Shown: positions 11,334 through 24,474, counted from the stretch's first letter. The stretch: 64,000 nt of DNA from Ganoderma boninense (GCA_002900995.3 CM035309.1:558001-622000); one strand, 5' to 3'. Made by a program: numbers and translations. Notes: generated by a model not told the origin, from the sequence alone.

Positions 11334-13940
11334 TCAGACCAGGAGCAGCAGGTCGTTGTGGCTCTCGCGCATGACCGCGCGCCAGTCGACCGACGTGTAG
11401 CGGCCCTGCTCCCTGTCGCGGTCCCTGCGCTGCCACACCTGCTGCATGAGCCGTGCGACCTCCCTGATGTTGCCGACGGACTCCTGCTGCTGCCTCTCGA
11501 GCATCTTGAGGAGGAACGCGCGCTGCGCGCGGTCGTCCGTGAGGCACCCGGACAGGCAGATCCCGAACACGACGCTGCGCACGACGCTCCGGTGCACCGA
11601 CGGCTGCTCGGGCACGTCGTGCAGCGCCCCGATCGTCTCCGTCACCGCGCCCACGATCTCCGGGCACGCGGGGTAGTCGCCCGAGAGCACCGTGTGCAGG
11701 TACACCTTCGCGCTCGCGCGGAAGATGTTGTTCGTCAGCCGCCGCCGCCACATCACGTCCTGCGCCTCGTCCCCGCCGCCTCCTCCCCCGGGCCCGCTCC
11801 CGTTCATCGGCCGCATGTGCGAGTGCAGCGCATGCGGGCCGTACATCCCCGGCTGCAGCGGCGCGAGCGGGTTGTGCGGCGACGCGGGCGCGAGCAGCTG
11901 CTCCTCGATGACCGCGCCGCGGTGCACGAGGTCCGGGATCGAGAGCGCGCCGCGGCGCAGGCAGCCCTCCTTCCAGTGCGCGAGGTTCGAGATCTCCGCG
12001 ATCGCGAGCACGATCTTGTTCTCGCAGCCCATGACGGGCAGCATCGAGATCTCGCTGCTCCCGAGCGGGTCGTCGATGTACGCGCCGTTGAAGAGCAGGC
12101 GGTAGTACTCGAGGAACCGCGGCACCTGCTGCGTCGTCACGCTCGCCAGCACGTCGAACCACATCGTCGTCTTGATGATGAACCGCGTGCTCTCGCTGCA
12201 CCGCCGCAGCGCCTCCTCGGGCCCGTACACGTCCGGGTCGTTCAGGATCGTCAGCACGTACTGGCTCGCGATGTCCAGCCACGCCTCCCACCCGCCGCGC
12301 CCCCCGGAGAAGAGGAAGCTCGACACGATGTGCAGCCCCGCCATCGCGTCCCCCTCGTTGTAAGACCGCCGCTCGGAGAGGTGTCCTTGTATTCGCCGGA
12401 AGATTGTGCTGACCGCGTTCGACTCCGTCGGTGCCTGGTACATGTAGTGCATGTGCAGAGTAGCCAGCAGGCATGCCGCGTCCATGGCCGCTTGTGAGCT
12501 CTGGATGATCCTGAACATGAAGTTCTTGATCGACGAGTCGGCGAGGAGGTACTGTATCGGGAGGACGGAGTGCAGATAGTGGTTGATGAGGGCGGACTGG
12601 TCTGTAGGCACTATCAAGCCGACGGCATTCATAGGCACAGCTGAGACCATCGCGTCCGGACTCTGAAGCCCCTGCTCCTGCTCGTCGTCAGAAAATGAGT
12701 TGGGATCGATGTTGTACGACCGTCCTAAAGTTGAATGTGGATGGTTGTAGTATACCGTCGACACCACGGCACCCACCGCGTTCGCATTTGAAGGCATGTA
12801 GGTCGGAGTGGAAATGGAGTTGGCCATGCCTACGGACATCGCACTTGCTCCTGCTGTCGAGGCCGATGGGTAATATGAGGATGCAGAACCAACATGTTGC
12901 GGCGGCCCTGCACAGAGGAGGGCATTAATCATAGTACATTCATGATACACTAATAGCGGTACTGAGCCTTACAGGAGGAAGAAGCAGAGACTATGGAGGT
13001 AGGAGACTGTATCATACTAGAGGGGGGCTGAGGCTGAGGCTGGGCGGGAGCAGATGGGTGGTACAACATGTCGTTCACGTTGGGCAGCATGGGGCCCCGA
13101 TTCATGGCGGGGTCATGAGGACCCAACTCCGGAATGGCAGGCTGCCAGTCTGCGAAAGTTTACTACCATGAAACGGGGATGAAAGCAGGAGGGTACATAC
13201 TCTGGCCGTAGTGCTGCTGCTCCGGGGGAGGCATAGCAGGGTAATGGGGAGGGGCACGCTCGAAAGAAGTGTTCATGCCGTTGTGCGGGGGACGCTGGCC
13301 CTCGCTCGAGGTAGCAGAGAGAGTGGGAGTGGGGGGGCTTGAGGGGGAGGTGCGGAGATGGTCGACGAGAACAAGAACAGGGGGGTCAGCCTCGGTGGTG
13401 CGCGGCCCCGAGCCTGAATGGCCCTTGATCATGCCCTGCGAAGCGAGGAAGGTCTTGATCTTCTCGCGCAGCTCGGTGACGCTGTTGTTCTCCTGGAGAT
13501 GAGGGGGGTACGATATAGTTAGCCCCTAATCGCCGAGGAAGACGAGCGGGCGACAAAAACTGACCCTCATCCAGTCTGGACGCTTGGCACCGAAGCCGAG
13601 ACACTGCAGCCGGAGACGGACGCACGTCTGGCAGGCGCCCTCTTCATTGGGCTGCTCGTCGCATTTCTGGAGACGTGGCGAGGCGAGGGGACGAGAAGAG
13701 AGGCGGCGGCGCAGGGGAGGAGGGGAAAAAGACGCGGGGAGACGAGATCGGGGTTAGACTTTTGCTGAGAGGATGATGAGCGCCTCGAGGACGAACCTTC
13801 CGTCGAATCCTGCAGGTGTAGCAGCCCGACTTAGCACGAACGGCGCCTTTTGGCTTGGGCGCTCCGGGCTTCTTTTGAGATCGCACCTGCTGGGAGGCGG
13901 AGGAGACGGTCTTGCGGGGGCTGGAGGGAGCGTCGGGCAT
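11334..13940 (-). CDS. Zn2Cys6 fungal-specific transcription factor
   Basis: Predicted nuclear DNA-binding regulator of 762 residues. Five exons: 13940-13797, 13666-13565, 13492-13201, 13149-12973 and 12907-11334; the lengths sum to a complete frame. The Zn2Cys6 cluster (about residues 39-69) reads Cys-x2-Cys-x6-Cys-x9-Cys-x2-Cys-x6-Cys, starting CYTC and ending LQC, so all six zinc ligands are present. Intron 1 cuts the cluster just before the third cysteine. A short helical segment (NNSVTELREKIKTFL) follows, as a dimerisation element would. A long Ser/Pro/Gln-rich linker leads to the last exon, which resembles the PF11951-type fungal transcription factor domain. Start chosen at MPDAPSSPRK; an in-frame ATG at 14054 would add 38 residues. 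Target genes are unknown; a developmental regulator of the mushroom Fst type is possible but not shown. Confidence 0.92.
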
Positions 13941-16154
13941 TGATTGGGGACTGTCGAGGACGTAGAGTACAAATATACGCGCAGGGGAGGAGGGACAGTC
14001 GCCGACGGACGGGGAGTGGTGGGCGGTTGTTGGGAGAAGCGAGAGGGAGTGCACTTATGTACCCTGGGCGCTGGGCAACAACCGTGCGACTTTCCCGATG
14101 CTGTTGATTCCTTTATTTTCCTTTATTTACCCCCCACCTTATCTGCCGGCCCCCAGACACCGCCCTGCTTTCCATACGCGTCTATTTCCATTCGTCGCCG
14201 TACACTGCCATTCCCGGCATCACGTAACGATCCTCACCGTTATATTCCGCATACCTCCTCCAGCGGGCGCAAATGCCGCTTCCTGGCGTGTGTTCTCCGC
14301 TCGTCGCTGTGTGCAGAGCTTGCGGCGTGCGCGCGGGGGTGGTGAGTCGTCGGTGAAACGAGGGCGGAGAGGAGCACTGCGCGCTGGGGATGAAGGATGT
14401 AGCCGCCGAGGAATGGAAGAGCGCCCTCAAACTCTGTTGCGTGCAGATAGTAAGCCGGACCCTGATGATTGGACGAGGGCGTCCTCGTGTCTGCCCAGAG
14501 GGCTGGTCACAAGGCGTTCCCGATAAAACCCACAGCCGCTGAGATCGGAGCGATGTCATTTGTTTTCTCAGGCACCCGACTTGCCGCCCGAGGCCGCGTT
14601 CTAGGCTGACAGGAGCAGGCGCCGAGCCCCGCCGTGTTCCCACCGCCCGCTTTCATCATCGTCCTCGCGCCGCTGCCCAGCGCGTCCGCCCGCGTACGAG
14701 GACCGGGCTCAGGCTGCGACAGAGCGCGCAGACGCTAACCGCCTTCGTCTCCGCCTCCGCACCCTACCGCTCGCGCTCCCAGTCCCGGCGTTATCCCCCT
14801 CCCCCATCCAACGCCCTCCCATCCGACGCCCCAGACGCCAGCCCGGGTCCTGCCTGCGCTTCCGGGCTTCCTTTCTTCTCGGAGTCCTGCCTCCTTCGGC
14901 GCCACCACCACCCATCCCGTCGTCACCACCAGCCGCCGCAGACGCACGCATGGCCAGCCCGCATCGCTGACAGCCTTCCTCGCTCTTCCTGGGCAGACCC
15001 TGATCAGGACTCCCGCTCATGACCCCCGCACAATGACTGAGCAGGCCCGAGGCCTGAGATCCTGAGAGCACCATCCAGCAAGACAAATTGCTGCCGGCAC
15101 GACGCGCGACTGGCACGTCCCCGTCGTGCGACGTGCCCCTTCCGAGTGCGCTATCGCCCTCTTGGTAATACTAAACTCTCCCCATCGCCGCAGCGGCGAA
15201 CCGTGTTCGCACTCGGCGCTTACCTAATTCTACGACCCACGTCGGATCCATCGCTCGCTCGCAGCCTTGCATTGCACACGATCACCACCACCACCCATCC
15301 TCGTCTTCGCATCCCAGGCCCGGCCCTGCAACGAAGAGCGTCCGTTGACAGATGAACAGACCACATACCGACTTCCCCTCACCGCCATCCGTCGCCCCGA
15401 TCTCCTCCGGCGCTCGTCCGAACAATCGTCATCGTCGCCACCTTCGCATCCTCGTCTTTGTTCGAGCACAGCAGTCCGACGTCCGTCCCCAGCCCCAGCC
15501 TACGGCCCTAATTGATTCTGCTGATTAGTACAAAGACCTACTGTACACGGCTCGACCCCCATCGCCCATCGATGGGTCTCCAAAGAAATTAAGGCAGCTT
15601 CCCAAGTGAGGTATTAACAGACACAGCACCCTGGTTGTATCGTATCCGTATCCATATCTGTATCTGTATCATGCGACTGCGATTGAGACTGCGAATGAAT
15701 CTGATGCGTTTGCAAAGGAGAAAACCGAATGAGAACACAAACACAATCCCAACGTCGGCGTTGAAGCCTCCACCCACCACCACCGCCGCCACCGCCAAGT
15801 ATATCGTACACATCCCTTGTCTCCTGTTTCATCCATCGTCGCGACGGCCGCGGCAAGTATGTACCGCGCCGCGCGTAGCCACACACGCCGCGCTCGCGCT
15901 CGCGCTTGTAACACCTGCGCCTCCGCGCCCGCGCGCGTCCCGTCATCGACACTGCGAACTCAGATCCACCGTCCATCCCCGCCGGCGCCCCCGATCGAGA
16001 CTTTTCGTGCCCCCACCGCGAAGCCCAAAGCGATGCACCTGCATCTTCACCCATCTCATCCCCTCCCATCCCATCCCCCTCCCGACAGCATGGCGAGAAA
16101 GAGCCGCCGCCCGCCCCCTCCCCACCCCTCGAGCGCGCGCGCGCTCCCTACTAA
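13941..16154. other. Gene-free stretch between the Zn2Cys6 and PH genes
   Basis: Both flanking genes are on the minus strand, so this should hold the promoter of the transcription factor and the 3' end of the PH gene. I see no conserved protein. A hexamer array of TATCYG type lies near 15640-15670 and a CCTGAGG-like word at 15048-15066. A TATATTT word lies at 13971-13977 (minus), only about 31-37 bases before the chosen ATG, which would leave a very short leader. Confidence 0.6.
15640..15670. repeat. TATCYG hexamer array
   Basis: Five to six imperfect units of TATCCG/TATCTG, the same family as at 8166-8218 and near 4981-5000. Confidence 0.88.
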
Positions 16155-18133
16155 CTAAGAGTGAGATTGAGATTGCCGTTCCGATAGCGGGTCACGGTCC
16201 TGCTGCTGGGTCCCCGGGCCCGCCCCGAACGCGCTGCTGCTGCCCCCGCTCAAGCTCAGCCGCCGGACGAACGAGTCCCTCCGCTTCTGCGTCGTGGGGG
16301 GCGCCACAATGCTCGAGCCGACGCTCGAGCCGGGCGCACCCGGCATCACCGTGGCCGAGCTCGCGTTCGCACTCATGCTCACGCCGCCTGCGCCTACGCC
16401 CGGGGGCGAGCCCGCGACGACGTTGCTCGCGTTCCCGGGCGTCGACGGCTCCCCGGGGACGACGCCCTGGCCGGAGCGGCGCGCGATGAGCGCGCGGATC
16501 GCGCTGAGCCACTTGATCTCCTCCTCCTCGCTCGGGGCGCACAGCAGCAGCGTGCGCTTCGTCGTCACGACCTTGAACGTGTGCGTGCCCGCCGCGTCGC
16601 CGTCGTCGGCCCCTGACGACGACGCGTGGTGCTGATGCGGCGACTGCGGGCCCGGGGACGCGACGACGACGGTAGGGTGGCTCCGGTTCGGAGGCAGGTC
16701 GTACTCGAGCGCGTCGATGATGAGCGCGAGCGGGATCTGGCGGTGCGGCTTCGTATCCTGTTGGTTGGTTGTTGTTGCGACGCAGACAGCAGCCGGCGCA
16801 GAGCGCAAATGAAACGGTGTTAGTGACGGGTGCACTCCGCCCCGGAGAAACTCAAATTCACGACGGGTGGGTGCGCACGCACCATGTGTGAGCGGGAGTA
16901 GATGAGCTTCTCGCCGCTGAGTATGAACCACCTCTTGTGCCAGTTGTGCCGTCGGGATCCGCACTTCATGAGATACCCCGAGAGGACCGGCTTTGAGGGA
17001 GAGGACGTTTCACCGACTGTTGTCGCCGGTGGAGCGGGCACGGAGCCCGGCTGAGGATTGGGGGAGGCATCATCGGACTCAGAAGAGGTGAGCTGGTGAA
17101 GGTTTGGTGAATGCGAAGGGGAGGAGGAAACGCCGGAGGAATAGAACGCAGGTGTGGCGTTCTTCGGGGTGGTGGGTATTGGGATCGGCGAGCTGACGGA
17201 GTTGCGGGTGGAGGTTGAGATGAGCTGGACCCGCGTGTCGTTAATCACGCTGACCCATTCCCGGACATCATTGGGGTTTTCCGCCTGGAGATAGAAAGTG
17301 CGCGTAGGGGAGACGAGTCCGAACGTGTTCTGGTGCTTCTTGAGCACGACTGGTGTGCACGAGTGGACCTCGGAGAGATCGAGGAGCCGGAGCAGCTTGT
17401 ACTCCGCTGAGGTCTTGTAGAAGGCCAAGTGTGCCGGGCGCAGGACGAACCAACGCTTCTTCCACGTCTGTCGTTCCGTTCGGGGCAGGCGCGCGCCAAA
17501 TCGTGAAATCGAGATAGAATGCGGGGTAGGACAGCGTTGGGCGCGGGGTAGGGAACGGAGGACGGATGGAGAACGCAGACACCAAGGATCAAGGCCAGGA
17601 AACGCACAAGGCAACACACCGACATACCTTCCGCCGCTCGCCCTTCTTCCAGAGGTAGCCGGTCTTGATGACGGTTTCATCGAGCGATCCCTGCATCGTG
17701 GTGCCGGTGGGGGCTTGTGTCCTCCACCCTCCTTCCTCGTCTTCCTCGTCCTCCTCAGACTCCTCACCTCCGCTATGAGACCGGCGCTCCGCAATCGATT
17801 GGAGGGGGGGTTGTGCACCGGGGGCGAGAAGGGCACCGCTCACGCTTGTGGACATTGGCGACGGGGAGATGACATCAGGTGTGAACACCGAGTCCGAATC
17901 CGACTCTGTGCCGGACACCGGAACCGACTGGAGTGTTGGTTTCTGGGCGAGGCAAAGAGACGTGTCAGCGCCAGGTGCAACGAGGTATTGAGCCCCGCGC
18001 CTGGGAGAGGGAAGTGCAGAGGGCGCTGGGGGCAAGACGGTACCTTTACAGGTGGCTTGGCGGCCGAATGGACGGAAAGCTTGCGGGTGACCTCCTGGTG
18101 GGATGGAGGGGGGACAGAGCGTGTCGCAGACAT
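16155..18133 (-). CDS. Tandem PH-domain protein
   Basis: Predicted 530-residue phosphoinositide-binding adaptor. Exons: 18133-18044, 17942-17628, 17467-16883 and 16757-16155; all junctions are in phase 0. PH1 (about residues 120-220) opens with TGYLWKKG, continues across intron 2 into TWKKRWFVLR, and ends with the C-terminal helix carrying the invariant Trp (REWVSVI). PH2 (about 295-420) starts GYLMKCG...WHKRWFIL, has a long loop insertion, and ends EEIKWLSAI. Low-complexity acidic and Ser/Pro-rich linkers surround both. The C-terminal tail contains two basophilic sites, RRDS and RRLS (about 489-498), that fit PKA consensus. The ATG lies in a good CCACCATG context. No catalytic domain is seen. 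The overall layout recalls TAPP-type adaptors, but orthology is not established, and lipid specificity cannot be read from the sequence. Confidence 0.88.
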
Positions 18134-20890
18134 GGTGGTGGGTGTGTGTCAAGGGCCGTAGGAGGCTCTGTCGACGATGCTAGGATGCGCGCAGGAGACG
18201 GACAGAGGTCGAGGACGGCACAGCAGGCTTCGTCGCCGGACTGATTCACCTTCGGGGATGATGGCGCCAGTAGCGGAGCTGGCGGGGCTGAACCTGGCTG
18301 GCTGGACACCGCAGGACACGTTGACGGCCAGCCGAGCTCCGCCTCGTGCCCGCTGAACCCCGCCCTGCGCGTCTATCTGGACCGAATCGGCCGTCTGTGC
18401 GCTCACCGCCGACGCCCGCCGCCGCAGAGCAGCTTCAAGCTGGTCGGCGTCAGGCCACAGCTCTGCTCGAACATGGCAGGGATGCAAGGTCCGACGAACT
18501 GCATCCTCCCTTCGAACGTTTCGGCACGCGTCGTCGCGATGCGGCTGTTTTAAAGAAAATGATGACGCGCTCCCATCTGTTCCACTCCTATCACTATGTC
18601 GTCAGTTTCCCAGTGAGTGCACACCGCCGATGGTTATTCCGTATTTTCCTCCTGCCAGCTCATCCACTGAACTTTCTCTCTTCCCAGACCAGCCGCAAGG
18701 ACCCCGGCGCGCAACCAACTCCACAGGTCAGGCAGTCCATTTTGTCTGCCATCGCCAAAACTTCACGCGACCCGCGCTTAGTTGACAGTGAGAAGGGGGG
18801 AGGCGGATCTGCGACTTCGCAAGTCAAGCAGTCTCTGGCTCCTCTGCTTCCCCGAACTCGCAATTCGCAATCGCCCTGTGGCCGGGCACACTAATCCTCG
18901 CCAGCGCCGACGGCCTTCCCATACGTCCTGACAGACACGCCACACGTGTGCACCCACACTAAGCAACCTCCTGCTTCCATGGCTCAAAACGACGGACCCG
19001 TGAATGCACCGTACCCGGCCAGCTGCCCGAATGAAACGTTCTGTCCACCAGCACGTCTTTGCTCCCGACCCGCATACTTGGGGGTCGCCTCGTTGTCGCG
19101 GCCGTCGGCCCGCACCCTCTCGCCTTCTGGAATCTGGCAGCCCTGCTCCTTCGCCTGGTCGTCCACCTCTGGCTCCTGGAATGCTGGACTCTCCTTCTCC
19201 AACGTCATCGCCGCTCCTGTCGCGCAGGGCCCTTTCCCTTCCCCCTGCTCGACCCAATCGGGATCATTTCAAACCTTGCCCTGGTTGCAATTGTGCCTCT
19301 TTCCCCCCCTCTCATCCTGCTGCGAACTGCCCAACGGATCCCAGCGGTTTCCCCCGGTGCATCGGTCACTTGTCGCCCTGTTGCGCTTTCGTCGATTTTC
19401 GGGCACGTCTTCTCGCTCGTGCTGCAGCGGCAGCAGCAGCAGCTGATGGTATCCAGTGCCTCTTCTCAGCTGCGCCGCCACCAGACTGCACTCGCCACCG
19501 TTTCGAGCCCCCTGGCCCCCTTAACCCTCGGTCCGCCCGCATCGCCGCGTCCCGCTTCGACTTCGAGGCACGGCCACCTCGTCCCCGTTCGGGCACACGC
19601 TCGTCCATACCCAGCGCGCTTCGCCTGCCGCAGCCTCCCCCCCTCCTCATTGTCTCTGACTCTGCCTCGCACTTTGTTGTTGTTCTTCTTTTTTTTGCGT
19701 TCCCGATGCTCCCGCATGACTGCGGAGCATGCAGTCCTGTGATAGCTCGCGACACACAACTATAGAGTGCGTATCTCCGCGTCGGCGCCGATCGCCCCAA
19801 ATGGGGCAATCCAACTCTATAACCTTGTGTGCGCGCGCGCTCGCGGCGAACCTTACCCACGGGCGGAGCACGGGCGATGTAAGTGCGTTTGTTCCTGTCA
19901 ATCGAACTTCAGCTACCACGGGGGCGAGAGCATAATAATCTGACCAAGCGCGTCATCGCCCCAGGGTTCTGCGTTTGCGTTGTGGCACCCCGACGCGAAG
20001 CTCGAGTCCCAGCTCCCAGCCCCCAGCAGCCGCATCGCGACACGGAGAAAGAGGGGGGAGCGTGGCTTGGCACTGGCACTTGCTGCGATGGTCACTGGTC
20101 GCTGGCCTCGACGCGGCTACGCAGCGACATGAAGTGCACGGGGTGCATCGTCGTACCTCACCCTGTCGCGCCTGCACAAGCCGTATGATGTCCGAGCGCC
20201 CGTGGCCCCGTATCGTATCCTCGTGCGGCGGCCTGGTCAGGCCCCGCTAGGTTCTGTCACGGCCGCACACCGTCCTGTCAGGATCGTCTGCATGCCCGTG
20301 TCCGGCAATGTCGAGAACCAGCCTCCGGGTGCGCGATCCCGGACGAGACGATGACACTCGCGGCCGCGGTCGCGGTCGAGCTCGGCTGGGGCTATGTGGC
20401 ACTCGCAGCCCATCTCGCTCGTATACAGAACACCGCCCCCCCCCAGGATTGCGGGAGATCTCTTCGCGCACGACCGTCCGCATGCGAGCGTGCGTGCAGT
20501 CCTACTTAGATGTTCCGCAGATTGATATGTGTGCGCTTGGCGCCGTGGCGTGCGCCAGGCCTGATCGTCCCGGGTGGACTGCCGCTCGAGAAGTTAATGG
20601 ATTGAAGAAGGGACAAACGCCCATCCCGACGCGGAAATGAAGCACATACGACCACGCCCCGCCGAAAAAATGAACCGCTGCCTGTCGGTAGAAGGTTTAG
20701 AAAAGCGGATAGAACACCCACGGCCACCCCGCTAATGTGGCCTGCTCAGGCATGTTCGTGTTTTGATATATCCATATTCTCCTCTTCCCCTTCCTGTCGC
20801 CAGCTTACTTGCATATGCATCCGAGGGTGGCCAATCACTGATGCTGGCCTGCCAGCCAAGTTACGTGTGCATGTTCGTCAGGTGCCGCAA

Positions 20891-20904
20891 CCCCCCCCCC
20901 CCCC
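20891..20904. repeat. Poly-C tract, 14 bases
   Basis: Uninterrupted run of 14 C. The length of such runs is error-prone in most assemblies. Confidence 0.9.
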
Positions 20905-21153
20905 ACAGCCATCTCGCCGCAAAGTGGGGCGTAGGGTTCGCCCTTCGCTCGTGATCTGTGGGTGTCGGTCGCGTGAGGATCCAATCCCGGATGTCCGAAC
21001 TCGGTGCCAACGGCGAAGTGCATCTCATGCCCTAATATAGCACACCAGCATAACCGACCCTGCTCCACACGCGTACAACGGTTGACCAGCCTGCCACGGG
21101 GAGAGAGAGCTTTGAATGGATCGGCGGCGACCGTGAGTCCGAGAGTGCGAGTC

Positions 21154-21166
21154 CTCAGGCCTCAGG
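21154..21166 (-). repeat. Dispersed 13-mer, copy 2 (reverse complement)
   Basis: CTCAGGCCTCAGG, the reverse complement of CCTGAGGCCTGAG, followed by another GCCTCAG unit, so three overlapping half-units are present. Confidence 0.9.
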
Positions 21167-21429
21167 CCTCAGTCCCGTGCTAACGGTGTGTCAGTCCGGG
21201 CACTGGCATGGGACTCGGAACTCGACAGCAGCTCGACCCACGGGAGAGTCTTCCCGGGCATGCATACACATCTCTTACGCAGGCGGCCAAGATCCGACTC
21301 GAGCCTCCCGCCCTGACCCGTGCGCCGAAATAGACGTGGACGTGGACAATAATGACAGCGTCGTCGACTCGCTCGGAGGGACTCGTCGGAAGTGCGACGA
21401 AGCACAGTGCACCGTGCACAGGGCCCGCT

Positions 21430-21442
21430 CCCCCCCCCCCCC
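21430..21442. repeat. Poly-C tract, 13 bases
   Basis: Uninterrupted run of 13 C, about 540 bases from the other long C run. Confidence 0.9.
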
Positions 21443-21631
21443 GGCCAGTGCTAGTGCCACCGGATGCATGTCCCCCAGATGTGTCGTCAGGCCGCTCCGT
21501 ATACGTACTGTACATGTACATGTCTTTATTCAATCCGCACTCAATGTCCCCCGCGCAGGGCCGTTCCTCCCCTAAGAGCTCTCGAGCCCCGGAGCCCCGT
21601 ACAGCTTGCTTCTTCAGGTTGCTTCTTGCAC

Positions 21632-21644
21632 CCTGAGGCCTGAG
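21632..21644 (+). repeat. Dispersed 13-mer CCTGAGGCCTGAG, copy 3
   Basis: Exact copy of the 13-base word, in non-coding DNA. Confidence 0.9.
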
Positions 21645-22084
21645 ACCGTGGTTCTGGTCCTTGGCGCGGCTTCAGACCACCGCAACGGGGGGGCGCATAA
21701 GTTATGTTATTACCGTTAGTTAACGGGACGGGGCCCCTCGCAGTGCATCTAGCGCGACTGCAATTTGTATTACCGCCGGGCACAGCGACGGGCACCCCTC
21801 CCAATCGACGCGTGCCGACGCCAATATTGTCATGGCCATTGACAGCGACACCACTCCTCTAGAGAACGAGGGCTCGTCACGGTCACGGTATCCTCCACTG
21901 GTCGGACCCTGTACATGCACTTCACGAATCACGATGCGGCGTGTCCGTGGGGACGACCACCAGCGAGCGCCACACCATGGCCCTCGGAGTGCAATTGGAT
22001 ACAGCTCCAGCACACACCTGCTTGCCCAATATTCAATGCTCAATGCTTGTCAGGACTCAGGGGCCCAGGAGACAGAACCTAGAG

Positions 22085-22097
22085 CCTGAGGCCTGAG
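22085..22097 (+). repeat. Dispersed 13-mer CCTGAGGCCTGAG, copy 4
   Basis: Exact copy, extended to 14 bases (leading G) in common with the copies at 6753 and 21154. Confidence 0.9.
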
Positions 22098-24453
22098 GCT
22101 CGGGAGGAGCATTGTGCCCTCGGTAGTTCCGCGCGCAGGGCTCGCTGGACTGGAACTTCCCTCCCAGCGCTCCCGCCGGGGCTCGGCTGGCGCCCGCGAA
22201 GTGCGAAGCACGGTCCGACGCGCGTCAGGTGGCCGCGCTTGGTTCATTAAGATAGGGCCCGAAGACGCCGTGCGATCGGACGCCCCGCCGGGGAAAGGCA
22301 CGCCTGCTACTGCCAGTGTGACCTACTTACATATGCAGCGGAGGTTCGAGGTCACTGGTGCTGTTTAGTGGAAAGTGGTCAGTGCGCAATGACTCGGGGG
22401 AGCCGGCGGAGGACAGAGACTACAGCACTAGACTCGCCTTGTGCCCGAAGGGGTAAGGGGGACGCAAATCGAGCAATGTATGTATCAAGGGAAGAGGAAC
22501 TCGGAGAAGCCCAGGGTGGTCCAGCTTCCTAGGGTCGTCATGTTCATTCATGTCAGTAACTTAGTACGCCCGGAAAGGGATGGTGAGGCAGGACGCTTGC
22601 AGTAGCAGTAGTGGCAGGTGTGAGGCTCGTCGTCGACCGACCGTCCACTAGTAGTAAGTGCTCGCGGCCCGTCGCCAGACGCGTCTCGTGCGAGAGGGCC
22701 CGGCTTGGCCTTGAAGCTTGAAGGTTGAGCCCTCTCTAACGCCGTCCGACCGCGACCAGAGACGAGCGACAAGAGACGGCGACAAGGACAGCTATAGCAA
22801 CACAGACAAGACAGAGCGTGACACCGGGCACCGTGCAGCGCGCACACCACGAGCAGGCGTGCGAGCGTGCAATTCATATTCAGCGTTTGGCTATTCAAAA
22901 ATACGCCGCAGGGGGGCGGCCTTACAGCAGCAGCGGCGGCAGCGGTGGCAGCGACAATGAATGGATCCGGATTGACGTTGCTGAGAACGGGGGTGTACGT
23001 ATGCCCTGTGTGAACGATGCGTACTATCAGTACCACCGTCACTCAGCCCTGCCGCCCCCCGTCGCCTGCTGCCTGGTTCTCGCTGATGCCATCCTGGGCC
23101 CTGGCCAGCGGGGGCGCTGGTAGATGTCCGTCTTGGAGTGTTTGATGGTCGAGAGTCGAGACGAGAAGGTGCGGAGCTGGTGTTCCATACCTTCTTGTTC
23201 CAATGGTGCCGGCGTACGTGCGCCACTGCCCGCCGCCACCCGAACTTTGGCCGACTCGAAGGGCTAGTGCGGACGGAACGCGTCCGTCGCACTGTCCCTG
23301 CCTGGCCCCCGAGCTCGCGATACCGACCCGGGCCTGGACATTGGACAGGGGAGCGGCTACACGCCGTCGCCGTCGACGTCAGAGCGGGCTGCGAGAAGCG
23401 TGCGGAAAGATGGCGAAGTCGGCGTGCATACATACATAGTGCGGGCTTGTTGGATGTTCCGAGCAGAGAGGACTGGCGTCGACATCGCCATGGTTCGGAC
23501 ATCAATCCAGGGTAGTTGGCATCGAGTAGCGGCGGCAGCCCGTGCGGCGGTCGCGAAGAGAAGCCTCATTTGCTACTCTCCATCCATCCACCCGCCCCTG
23601 TGTGTTCGCATCGAGTCGGTTAGCTGCGGGGCGCATGGCAGGCAGGTCGCATTATGTGTAAGGAGCACTTACCATGGAGACCGTCCTCGCCCGAGGGAGA
23701 CGGGCCTGCCACTACATACATAGTGACTCAGGCTACGGCTGGCATGCATGCCGGCGAATGGAGCCGGACAGAAGAAGGTCGGTGGATTCGTGCATCCTGG
23801 ACCTGGCGATCCGTCTCGAGAAGCACGGGAAGGCAGCCGGAGTCCCGTCGTCCGCCAGCGGACAGAACGATCGCCGTGAGGCTCTGAGCAATCGCGGTCA
23901 CCGTCGGGCAGGTGAGCACTGAGTCACGGTCATTCTGCCGCCTTCAAGCAGGAAGAGAAGGCGCACTTCCCGACACCGCCAATTCTCGATCGTCTTCTCG
24001 TCACGGCCCTTCTCGTTCTTCTTCGACACGGTGCGGGCAGCCGTACGGACTCCCCTCCCGCCGTAGCGTTAGTCAATTACGCGCTGGCGTCCAACTCGAG
24101 AAGTTGTTCATGCCCACCGGCGCGCCCAGGGAGGTACTTAGAGGCGGGAGCGAGCGCCAGCCCGGGGGCCCAGCTGGCTAAGCACAAAATAATGCCTCCG
24201 CGCACCCGATTCCAAGTCCGAGATGGCGGATCTCGACGCTGGCGCTGGCGCTGGCCGCTGGCCGCTGGGTTGTGATGGAGCTTGTTACAGTAGGAGCGCT
24301 GGATCGGACGCGGAGGCTTGGACGCCCGACGTCGAGTAGCGGCGGGGCATGCATATGGCTCTCGCCGTGCAAGCGAGATCCAGCAAGACTGAGCAAGTCG
24401 AGCGCGGGCGGGGCTATCGGCCGGGACGGCGGGGCGTCAGCTTGAACTTGAAG

Positions 24454-24474
24454 GTAAGCAAGTAAGTAAGTAAG
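24454..24474. repeat. (GTAA) tetramer repeat
   Basis: Imperfect GTAA/GCAA units, five in a row. Splice-donor-like by composition, but no exon is recognisable next to it. Confidence 0.85.

Noticed and set aside
11205..12497. 430-codon open frame on the plus strand
   Set aside because: Antisense to the last exon of the Zn2Cys6 factor; Arg/His/Val-rich, typical of a complement-strand shadow.
19004..19765. Two overlapping plus-strand frames (253 and 227 codons)
   Set aside because: Open in two phases at once because the segment is pyrimidine-rich. The predicted products are Pro/Ser/Leu-rich without motifs.
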